From Marisa cornuarietis (taxonomy: Eukaryota > Mollusca > Gastropoda > Architaenioglossa > Ampullariidae), in the NCBI GenBank assembly GCA_004794655.1, contig SMMW01000597.1, positions 434,001-498,000 on the forward strand: 64,000 nucleotides of DNA, given 5' to 3'. Position 1 is the first letter of the stretch; each line of letters begins with the position of its first letter. Under the pieces are notes generated by a model. The model was not told where the DNA came from. It did not search any database and saw only the letters and a program-made list of their open reading frames with translations. A program made the translations under genes and the position numbers. Positions 13,090 through 25,500 of this stretch are shown here, in pieces.

Positions 13090-13558
13090 GTAGTTTTAAT
13101 ATGAAAAATGGGGGAAAATGGTAAAGGTTCATCTACATCACACATTTAGGTCATGATCAATATGAGTAAATCAGCAAAAACACAAAGTTCATCTTACTAA
13201 AGCATTTAAGCATAATGCAGTCTTTGAACCAAACATGCATTCATCTAAAAGTGACAGGCATGAACTGTTGATGAATAAGCATTACAAATTAAAAAAAAAA
13301 GATTACTTTCATACAGTCTAATACTTCTCTGACTTTCCAAAATCGATTAGGACTGCAAATTTCTTTGCACAATATTAAAACAGATAACAGTCCTTCCTGA
13401 ATAAGAAATAAAACACTTTCGTAAGCGACAAGATACCAGGTTGTATTAAGTAAAGAATTTCACCTAAGACCTAGGGTGGAGAGCAAAACTACAGATTCTT
13501 TGAAATCCTACTTTGTGCCACAATCTAGGATTCCTCTCTATCCAAGCACAAAATGCAT
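13090..13558 (-). other. 3' UTR of the hnRNP U-like gene (predicted)
   Basis: This is noncoding sequence after the TAA at 13561-13559 on the minus strand. A variant poly(A) signal ATTAAA (read as TTTAAT on the + strand at 13095-13100) is the best candidate end. The gene converges tail-to-tail with the Canopy gene about 1 kb away. Confidence 0.35.
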
Positions 13559-16500
13559 TTAATGTGGGCCCCGAGGCCATCTCACTGGACCTTGTCCACC
13601 AGGAAAACGGCCGCCCCCACCAGGACCATCAAATCTAGGTCTCATTGGAGGACCTCCTCGCCCACCACCAAATCGACCGCCAGGGGGTCCCCCCATGGTA
13701 GTTGGTGGCCCACCTGGTCCACCCATGCCACCTGCCACTCCACCTGGAGGACCACCCATGCCACCTAATGGCCCACCTCTACCACCTGTTCCACCAATCC
13801 CACCTGGGGGACCACCGACACCTCCAGGACCTCCTAGCCCACCTGGAGGACCACCCCTGCCACCTGACCCACCCATTCCACCTGGTGGTCCACCTATACC
13901 ACCAGAACCAACTCCTCCAGCTGAAGGACCACCTATGCCTCCTGGTGGTCCACCCATTCTATCACCAAAGCTCTGCTGTGGATTTCTTGGCCGGAATGAT
14001 CGAGGACCCTCCATGCGGAATCCAGGTCGTGGGCCACCAGCATCAGGACCACCAGGACCCCCAAACAGCGGCCCACTGTTTGGGCCTTCTGGATGAAATG
14101 GAGGGCGAGTGTTGGAACCCTGACCAATGCTTGGTCTCCCAAAGGAAGAAGCATAGCCCTTGGATGGTAACCCATCTACTTCATTTGGTGGTGGACCACC
14201 AGGCTGCTGCCTATCTCCTCCAGTTATTATGCCACCACCAAACTTAGGAGGTGGGCCAGATGGGATGGGACCCAGAAGTGATGCTTCTCCAACTCCCCCA
14301 GGCTTAGAATTATCCCCAAACCTGCCATCTCTGCCACCCCCTGACAATGAAGCAGGTCGACTGCTAAAGCGCTCATCCATGAGAGATGGTAGTTCTGCAG
14401 CTCTCTCTCGAAACCCTGGCAGACCAGTAGGTGTAGGACCAGAAGAGACTGCAGGCTTGTTTGCGCTCCTGGACACAAAATCTTGGTTTCGTTCATCTCG
14501 ATCTGGTGGCTGGTGCTGACCAGATGTTCCAAGAAACTGCTGCTTGTCAGGTACTAAGTTGCTAGGTGGGGGTGCAGGGCCCCCAAAATTTCTCATCGAT
14601 TCTTCTTTTATTTTTGGCTGGAAACTGGCATCTCGCCCTAGGGAGGGAGCTCCAGCAGAAGTGCTCGACTCTTCATCTGGGTTGTCCCATTTGGATTTTC
14701 GACGCCGCTGCCGAGTTCCACTGCTATCTTGTTCTCTATCTCTGTCCCTGTCCCTATCTCGATCTCTATCTCGCCCTGCCCGACTGTCCCGATCTCTTTC
14801 CCTGTGACTGTCTCGCTCTCTATCTCGATCTCTGTCTCGCTCTCTCTCACGTCCTGACCCAAGATGTGAAGGTCCTCCATGACGGGGTCCCCATTGATCA
14901 TTATGCGATGATCCATCTTGCCTGATACCACCTGACCCAGACCATCTGTCACCAGAAGAGTCTCTTGGTCCACCTCTGTCTTGGCGAGATGGTGGCCCAG
15001 ACTTCCAGCGGTCATCTGCACCACTCCTTTGTGAAGACTGTGGGGAGCTGGAAGACCATTTGCTTCCACTTTCACCATCACCATAAGAATTACCACTACC
15101 ACTTTTGCTGCCAAATCCTACTCCTCCTCTTCCATCACCACGATAGCCATCTGGCTCCCCACCAGATCTCATGTTTGGTGGAGGACGACTAAAGTCCTGG
15201 AACCTTCGGTTGGATGAATCACCTCCAATTCCATCCCCCTGCTTGCTGGCATGATAGCCACCTGCTCGTAACATGCTGCTTTGGCCATCGTTATCAAAGC
15301 CTTGATGATGCTGATCAGAATTTCTGTTTCTTTCACCAGCTCCCTGCTTTTGCTGCCAGTCACTGCCAAGGTCCAAGGCATGTTCAGAATCTTGCCATCC
15401 CTGACGACCACCCTGCCAGTCCTGACCTTGCCAGCCACGATTCTGTCCTCCACCATCGCCATCACCACTGCCACTCTTCCAGCTGACCCCACCCTGTCCA
15501 CCATCTCCTCCTTGCCAGCCATACTGGCTACTACTCCTGTTATCTCCACCCCTCTGCTGAGAAAATCTGCTGTTTACACCACTACTGTTGTCCTGCCATG
15601 AAGGTGGCTGGCTGTAGCTGTCTCCTCCCTGCTGCCAAGGCTGCTGACCAGGCTCTTGTTGCTGCCGCTGTTGCTGCTGGAACCCCGGTGGGGGCACATT
15701 AGTCATGGGGAGATTGCCATCCATGCCCCCTCTGCCTCCCACCATAGAGGGTGGTGGTGGCTGTGAAAGGAACTTCGATGCATCACTGGTGGGTGGTCCA
15801 CCCAGAACCCCTTGCATTAAAGGTGGTGGAGGGCCAGGAGGAAGAGGGGCCACAGCAACAAACGCAGGTCCAGCAGCAGCATGGGCAAACTGTCCTGGCA
15901 GGATGGGTGGGGGTGGAGGAGGTGGCTGGGCAGCAAATGTGCCTGCAAAAGCACCTGAGACCATCAGAGGCCCTGGCTGGTGAGGTACCATGGGAGGAGG
16001 GGCACTGTGCAGAGGAACACCCAGGCCTATTCCTGATGTGGCTGTCACATCTTGCCCTGGTGATGCCCACTGTGGTTCTTCCTTGATTGTGCTTCCAAAT
16101 TCCTGTCCAGGCTGTGATCCCCAAGAGGATGGCTCATCTGTATCATCATACTGCTGCTTCAGCAGCTCCAGAGCACTGCTTGAGTCTCCTCCACCTGCTC
16201 CTACGCCTCCCATGCCCGAACGACCTTGCATCTTTAGACGTTTATTGGGCGGTTCACTTAAATCCTGCTGTCTGGAACTCTCTCCATACCACTGAGGTTC
16301 CCCTTTCATCTGACCAGATGACTTGCTGTGGGACGATCCTTGCTGAGAGAATGGTGTGACAGCCATGGGTGAAGACCTGCCCACTGGACCACCCCCAGAC
16401 CTGCCAAAGGTCGACTGCAAAAAAGTTAATCATCACTGTTAATCCAAAGCATGTCTAAATTAAATGTTTCACCCCTATAATTTCTTTTATGAGAACAGCA

Positions 16501-19500
16501 GCTCCATGGCATCAAAGTTGAAGATAAAAATAAATCGCACTCACTTCTTGTTTCTGGAAACGATTATCGTGGCGGAATACATCTTCAGCTGCAGGACGTT
16601 TCTCCTGTCCTTCTCTGACATATCTGAGCACAAATATACACCTTGCAGCATCTTATTGAACCCAGTAAAAACAAAAATTTTCTTATGCTGTAAGTTCATA
16701 AGAACTATGATTTAGTTAACTGTTGATTCAACATGAGAGCATCCATAATGTTTAAAGTGTTCAGCAATAATGGGTTAGCTGACTTATGCAAAAAATGCTT
16801 GCTCTGAAAACTTACTGTTCAATAAGAGGAACAACTTTTTCCCGTGGCAGTTCAATATAGTCAATGCGATCAAACATGCTGTCACGTTCCTCTGGCAATG
16901 TGTAGTTGGCCTTCATCTCCAGAACAGCTGATTCTGGAACCACTTTGCCTGAAATGGGCAAATATTACGAATGCCAAAACTGATTCCATTCAATTATCTT
17001 ATATTGTAACTATCATTAATAATAATAATTTCACTAGCAAGATATCAGACATTCAATCATTCTTGGACTCAATGTAGGTGCTAAGAAATCTGAAGAAGGA
17101 GTCCCTGGGACCCCAAAGAATTTAGCCTTAGCAGAAGCCCTGGAACATGAGGGACAGAAGAATAAACGACAGTACTGACGACAAACAGAAAACAAAGATA
17201 GAAAGCACAAAAGGCACCAAGTAACAGGAACAGAAAATACAGTGATTCTGCAGAGAAAGATGGTAGAAAAGTAGCAAGAGCGGAAGTGGGGAGGGTAAGA
17301 AGGACTAGTATTTTGTGGACTGTGTTAGGAGTAATGCTCAAGGAAGAGGTGTGTTTTCAGTGCAGATTTGAAGGATTCAGCTGTAGGAAGGTGGCGGATA
17401 TGGAAAGTGAGAGAGTTCCACTGTTTTTGCTGCACAGTAACCAAAAATCCTGTGACCATATGTTGTTGTTCTGGTGACAGGAATAGTTAGGATAGGGTCA
17501 TCAGATGAAGAGCGTAGTTGTCTGGCTGGAACGTAAGGGATGAGAAGTTCAGAGAAATAATCACTACAGGAGCCTGCAAAGAAATAAAAACACAGCACAG
17601 ACAGTTTGTACTGGATGCGAGAATAGATGGGTAGCCAGAGTAGAAAACGAAGGAGAGGAGTGACATGGTCCCGTTTCCTAGCTATAAGCACCAGACTTGC
17701 AGCGTAGTTCTGTACTTTCTGGAGTCTCTGAATGAGGTATGAGGGGCAGCCTGCAAGCAAGGAGTTGCTGCATGCAGTAGTCAAATCAAGAAAGAACAAA
17801 CGCACAGAAAAGACTGTTGGTAGCATGTGTAAGGAAAAAGTGACGGATGGCACTAATCTTACGGAGCTCATAATAGGCAGACTGACAAACAGCTGTTATA
17901 TGTTTATCAAGGGTCATGTCAGCAGTGACAATCAATCTCAGATTCCTAACGGATGACGTAAAGGTGATGTTGGTTTCGCCCACCTTGATGTGATTGGGCA
18001 GAGTGACGACCGAAGGTTGATGTCTTCTTCTATAGCACAAGAGGGCTTCCGTTTTATCATCGTTTAGTTTAAGCTTGTTTTTTACCATCCAGCCCTTGAC
18101 ATCACTAATATAAAGTTCTAGAGTGCTAATAGCAGAGTGAGACTCAACCGGTGGAGTGGAACAGTAAAGCTGCATGTCGTCAGCATAGGATTGATGAGAA
18201 ACCTGGTGAGACTGGATGCATGATGAAAGTGGTTTAGTGTACAGGATAAACAGAACTGGGCCAAGTACTGAGCCTTGGGGAATACCACAGAGAAGTGGAG
18301 CAGGGCGAAATATCTGACCATCAACGAACACAGTCTGGGTTATATCAGTGAGATAGGAGTTGAACCATGAGAGGGCAGTTCCAGAAATTCATTAGAGGGT
18401 GTGGAGTCTATGAAGGAGCAGAGAGTGGTCAATAGTGTCAAATGCAGCAGACAGATCCAGTAGAGTTAAGGGAGAAACATCCCCACTGTCCGGGCAGATA
18501 ATATGTCTGTCATTACCTTAATAAGTCTCAGTGCTGTGAAAGGGTCTATATGCTGACTGAGCCTGTGGGAGAAGATGGTGCTCTTGTAAGTAGGCCCAGA
18601 GCTGTATCAAAACTATTTTCTCTATTATTATTATTATTTATTCTGAAAGCTAGGCCAACAACTTTCCAGTTAGATCCAATGCCCAAAACCTTCTTGAGTG
18701 CTTAGATATTTTACTTCCTGCCATCACAAACTTTGTAAATGTCAGCTTGTCATCAGGTGTTTTCCTTTGTTTAAAAATCCCCTAGTGAGGCTACTTAAGA
18801 AGTCCATGCTTGAAGTCAATGTGTTGAGCTACCACCCAGTTTCCAACTGTCTTTTCTCCCCAAGATCATAAAGCAAATAGTTTTGACACAGCTCTAGACC
18901 TACTTACAAAAGCACCACCTTATCCCCAAAGCTCAGTCAACATATAGACCTTTTCACAGTACCAAAGCTACTTTAATTGAAGTGACCACCAACATATTAT
19001 CTGCCCTCGACAGTGGAGATGTTTCTGGCTTAAGTCTGCTGGGCTGTCTGCTGCATTCGACCCTATTGACCACTCTCTGGTCCTACACAGACTTCACAGC
19101 CTCTACAGAATTTCTGGACCTGCACTAGCATGATTCAATTCCTAGGCCAGTGACAGGACACAGACTGTGTTTGTTGGTCAAACATCTCACCCTGCTTCAC
19201 TTTCCTGTGGGGTCCCCAAAGGCTCAGTACTTGGCTTAGTTCTGTTTATTTTGTACACAAAGCCACTTTCATCATGCATCTAGTCTCGTCAATCATATGC
19301 TAACGACATGCAACTGTATTTGTCCACTCTACCAGCTGTCTCACTCTGCTACTAGCACCATAGAAGCCTGTAGCAATGTCAGAAATTGGATGGTAACAAA
19401 CTTAAATTCAATGATGATAAAATGAAAGCCTTCCTATGCTCAAGAAAGAAAAAAATTCAACCTTCACTCATTTGTCCACCATATTACATCAAGGTGGCTG

Positions 19501-22500
19501 AATCTAACATCACCTTTGTGTCATCCGGAATCTGGGATTCATTGTCACTGCAGACATGAGTCTTGATAAGCAAGTTACAGCTGTCTGTCAATCTGCCTAT
19601 TATGAGCTACATAAGATCACTGCAGTTTCATTCTATGTGTGCTACCAACACTCTTGTCTGTGTGTTTGTTCTTTCTCGGCTTCTGTAGCTCCTTGCTTGC
19701 AGGCTGCCCTGCATACCATCTTCATAAATTTCACTGCACATCTGTTGCTTAGAGAGCTAGGAAACAGGAGTGTTACTCCTCTCCTTCATTTACTCCATTG
19801 GCTAGCATCTGCTCTCGCATCCAGTACAAACTGCCTGTTTTCATTTCTTGATGGCTCCTGCCCTATTCTCCTTACATCCCAGCCAGACAACTACACTCTT
19901 CGTCTGATGACCATCTCCTCACTATTTCTGTCACCAGAACATACGACCGGTCACAGGATTTTCAGTTACTGTACAGCACTGAAAATGCACTCATTCCTTA
20001 AACATTACTCCTAACACCAGTTACCTCAATGCTAGTCCTTTATCAGACCCTTCCCCACTTTTCTGCTTATTGCTATTTCCCTACTTGTCTTTCTTTGCAA
20101 AATCACGATACTCTCACTCTTTGTTACTTGGTTCCTCTTTGCGTTTTCTGTATTTGTCTTTTATTCATCATCAGTACTGTTATTTATCCTTCTGTCATTC
20201 ATGATGTTTGTTCTTCTGTCCATCCTATGTTGTGCATGTCTTGTTCTTAAGTGCTATGAGCATGCTCCGTACGAGTGTGAGTGTGCCATACAAATCTTGC
20301 ATTTATTATTATTATTATTATCAATCAGCCAACAATTATTGTTTCTTTCAGCCCAATTGAAAATCACTATACCACTGAAGGAAAAACAATTTGGAGAGGA
20401 AATCTGGCCTGTTTCTTCATTTAACCTATAATTCTGCAAAAAATGAGAAATAATATTGATTACCATCTTCAACTGTACGTTTATGTGACCGACGTTGCAT
20501 TTCTGCATCATCTGGCTGGACAACAGCACCAATGCGGTAGAATCCATTGAAAAACTTCATTTTCCTGCGGCGTGCAGATGCATACACATTGGTCTGGTCC
20601 AAAATGTAGTTCCTCTTTCGCCTACTGGCTGCAAGAAGTCACAGTTCTGATTAAAGTAAAAAGCATACCTATTAAAGGTAGAGGAGAGCGCAACATTATT
20701 TCTTTACAGTCGGGTTAAGTTCGTTTTAAAATAATAATTCCCAAAATATTAGTGCATAATTATGCTTAATTTTAAAGATATAAGCCTTCAAAGATCAGCA
20801 TTCTCACCTGCAACTAGGAAGGCGGGGAAAAAAGTACTCTCCTGTACCAGAGGTTAACTTATGCGATCGAAATATTTGTAACAGCGAGTGTGCATGTCTT
20901 CAAGTCAAACGAAGAAACATCGCTCAGGTTATCATGTTCAAGAAGCGATTTTTTTTGCCCAAAAAATGAAACAGCCGAATTTCGAATACAGCCCCACAGA
21001 TCGAATGAAGATTAAAAAAATAATTAAATGGTCCAAACTGAATTCATGCAACAGACTGGTATGTCAATCAGATCAAAATGGGCAACAATAGTTACGACTG
21101 CTGATAAGGATTTTTTTACAATTAAAAATATGATAGTTTGAAACGTTAATTGATGTAAAAACTTATTTCTTCCTCATTTAGCTGCATCCAAAATTTTCTT
21201 TTTACTTACTGATACTCGCATGTGTTCCCGTTAAGCTCCTTATGTTTATCATCCTCAACCCTTTTTCATTCCTTTTTTAGCTGTTTTGATCATGCACATC
21301 AATGGTGCCCTCACACTGTCAGTTGTTTTTAGCATTATGCTGGATAAAGATACGACTGATGATGTGTTTGACTGTCACACGATGTTACTTGTAGACCAGA
21401 TGGTGTAGAAACCATCAATGTTGCCTATCTGGTGCTTGATCTACCAGAAGTTGTAGTTGGTTTTAACAGCTCATGCTTTTGTATAGTAAGCACTGCTGTA
21501 GGAATAAGATTTCTTCGTTTTACTAAAAGTCCAAGACTTGCTTGTACTGTAAACGTGACTGGATAACAATCGATTCTGAAATGTTTTGAGCACAGTGTGG
21601 GGACAAAGTTTCCATGCACGTTTGAACAAAGTGAATACACTGGTGTTTGATCCATTATCTTTAGGATTTCCTTAATGAGTGCAAACTAACTCCATCTGAG
21701 TGTTGAAGAGAACATTCAGCAACAGCACAATGTGTCCTGGTCAGTTTTCTTTTACTGAGGACTGCATCTTTTCTCTTCGACTTATTCTTGTGGAGAAGGA
21801 GCTATTTTTAGAAATACTTCAGGTTCGTCACTTCCTGTTTTCTTGACAAATCCAGGGGTGCTTAAGAGAAGAATATTAATATAAAATATATCATGCCCCT
21901 TCGTCATAAAATACCACCGGAATATGTTACTGTGATACTTTGTGCTCTGTTTCCAGCGATTTTTGCTCAGCAATCGACTTGACCTTTAAAGTCAAAAAAT
22001 AAATACCTGATCAAAACATTTAAAGAAATTTTTTAAGGATACAATGTGAGGTGAGTGTCCTTATATTTTGCAAAACTCATTATAAAAGATCATTCAAGAG
22101 AAAGATAATTAAGAACACATTATGATAGAAAGTGAAATCACACTTATATACCTACAGACTTTAAACACTGTATATGTTTTCAGAAAGGTCTGTGCATTAA
22201 CTAAGAGCTTACCAATCTGAAATAGTTTGTTGAGACACTTTGTAGATTTCTCAATTAAAACATCCCATCGTCCATGATAGTTACGTTTTCGTGGTAAACC
22301 CATGACACGCATCTTGTCAATAAGTGTATCTGTTCCTATAATATTGTAGCGTTTCTCTGGGTGGGACTTCTGCATGTTGATGCCCCACGTAGTTTTCCCT
22401 GTGCCAGGAAGTCCCACAATCATGATCATCTGTTTAAAAAAAAATCCTCTGTAGTGGTTGCTCATATTTATACTTGTTTCTGAGATATTAAGACTGTTGG

Positions 22501-25500
22501 AGGATTAGCATGTGCAGCCCCTCCAACTATACACACCAATTTGCACAATTGTAATACATTATTTAATAGTTTTTACTGTTACTGAAAACTATATATAAAA
22601 AACGGGATAAAATCCAATCATTTCACAAAATAACCAATTTCTGAATGAAGTTACAACTTTAACACAAAAACAGGAACACAATGATTTGAAGTTCTAATCT
22701 GTTTCCAGGTGTACCTGTTTTGAGATGAGGGCTCATGCTAAGATAGCTAGTAATATTTTTTTAAGCCATTCTGAAGCTTATTCTGACACTCAAGTTTTGT
22801 CCACTGTCGTGTTTATTAATTTCTACATGACGCATGACCATTAGACTTCACTGCCTAAGGAACATTAGGAAATGCAACTGGATACCCCCAATTTCCTCTG
22901 AATTTACAAGCAAAAGCTGTTTTGCAGTTTCTCCTTAATTTGAACTGTAATTATATTTTTGATTTGTCCTCTTTTCTAAAAATGCTTGAAATTCTAATCT
23001 TGGTAATAGTATACCACCAATGGATTAAGCAGGAGAAATGTTCTCAGGTTTCTAGCTGTCATCTTTTTTTTTACCCCTTAGTATGTTGAATAAGGTGCTA
23101 AGAAGAAAAAAATGAACATGATGTTAGTCCAATAAGTAAGAATTCTCCTAAAGACAATGAATTGTAGCCTTGTTTACATCATGCTGCTTCTGTTGTCAAA
23201 AATACTTTTGTCTAAGAAATACCATAGCTGTCTCATAAAAAGAGAGCAAAGAAATGTTTCCTTATTTTTTAAAAAAAGGACATCAAGCCTTACCTCACAA
23301 TCAGCCTTGCGTGGAGGGGGAAGCATACCTCGCACCCTGTCCATGAGAGGCAACTGACCAATATAGGTAAAGCCCTGAGGTGGTGGAAACCACGAGTCAA
23401 TCTGACCAAAATTGACCTTTACCCTGTAATGAACATCCGTGAACAAATACTCTAGGACTAGAACAAATATTTGTGCTACAAAACTTAGCATACACTGTAC
23501 AAAACAGTGCGACAATGAAATTTAATTTGGGTAAGACTACACTTTAGCAGAGACTTTTACTCTATATTTTAACAGGCATAAACTGAATAAAGGGATGGCA
23601 CAATCACCACTACATGCATTTATCCACACTTGTATACTCCATTCCTGTTGCTCAAATTTAAACATCTTTTCAGCTACAGAGGTATTTTTTCTGCTTCTTA
23701 TAAACAGTTTAGGCTAGTTTGAACAAATATGAGAAAAAAGCCTTTTGACCTTGAAAGTAAAAATTAAATACAATAGGGGGCGCTACTCTCTGGCCTGACC
23801 CTGGCTCACTTTTCATCTGTTACGTTTTTGACCTTCTTGATTTCTAAGGGAATTTTCTTCTACCAGCTTGTGAACAGATGGACATAAGTGGTACTGTAAT
23901 GCATCTGACTGTGTTGGATATCGTATTCCTGTGTGTAAGTGTCCCTGTACGGGAAAACTTTCTCTTCCCAAACCGCGACCAGTGAAAATGGCAACGCAGC
24001 CATTAGTTCACACTCGAGACTTTATCATGTTTATTTAAATGACATTCCTTGTGGCAAGTCTTAAGAGAGGGGTTTTACTATATTTGTAGCAACCTCATCT
24101 GATAAAATGCTGAAATAGTTTAAGCAATAATTTACCTACACATGCTTCCTCAACATGTAACTGACCTGCTGTTCTTGAGGAGGAGATGAGGGAAAAGTGC
24201 CATGTCCTTGCTTCCAACTGGAAATCCATGTAGCGGACATGCTACTCCAAACCAGGTTCCATTTTTTGTAAAGGAGATAGATGCTGGCCGAGAGTCAAGG
24301 TCCAACATTGCCCCTACAACATCACCAGCACCAAATCGCTGGCCATAGTCAGAGAAGCGGCAGTTGGTGGAGAATTTCCCAGTACCACCATACCCAAAAG
24401 ACCAGGGTTCTTCACCTAAACAGCATATGAAGTGCATAAAGAATTTATAGAGGAAAGAAGAATGCAGTTAACTAAAAGGTACAACCTTCAAAAATACATG
24501 TGACATGGTCCAGTGGTGCACACTTAAAAAGAATCACCTGCACTCTAACGTAAACACTTTTGAGACATTTCAATTGTTCTCTCACTCACAGCATATGCTA
24601 ACTACTGACATATCTGCGTACTGTTGATAGTCTGCCCAAACTAACTTTTTTATCTTTCATGAGGTTGTAGGCCAGCGTTTCTCAACCTTTCACTTGTGAC
24701 GCTCTCCCAGATAAAAGAAAGGTACGTTCGCATGCACCCCTTAGTCACTAATACCAATACGAGATATGACAAATAACTGCCCTCGAGGCCCCCTTGGGGG
24801 GAAGGGGGCGGGCCCCAAATGTTCAGAACCGCAGTTGTAGGTTGTCAGATTTCAACAAGTCCTTAGACAACCAATAATCGAAACTACGATAAAATTCTTA
24901 ATGTCAACCAATATATAGGTAGCGGCAGTCAAACTATTAACTCCTGTATATCACTTTGAAATGTGTTTCTGTGATGTGTAGGAAAATACAACCAAAACAC
25001 GTAAGGTTCTATCAATTCTAAAAGCAGAGATACGCTAACTTCAAAGGTGCAAAAGTATGTTTTCACCACATTTTGAGAAATTTTTCCCAATTTTGCAAGC
25101 TTGCCATTTTTTATGACAAGGTAGCAATGGTTATAAAACAGTGGTTATAAATAATATAACCCCCCCACCACCACCAAAAAAAGTATGATCTTTCCATTTT
25201 TTATCAGATGTGTTTCTCCTGATACGTAAAATCGATGTACAGCATGGAATTTTACAGTGGTACTGTTTTCGCTTCATCAAAAATGGTCACTGTCAGAAAC
25301 CAAGGCAAATGTTCTCGTCTTCAGAACACAAAACAAAAAGCAAGACCCAAAAATAAAATACGAAAAAATAAAAGTAGGAAATCCAATGAAACAAAGGTAG
25401 AAATATCAAAATGCAGTTTGGAAACACCGTATTTGGGGAGGTGGGTGGGGGGGTTGTGTTTCCGTGTCCACCACTAGAGAACTGCTGCTACTTACAATTT

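Noticed and set aside
13553..16359. Many + and - strand ORFs of 60-180 codons over the large hnRNP exon
   Set aside because: They are out-of-frame shadows of GC-rich, repetitive Gly/Pro/Arg coding sequence.
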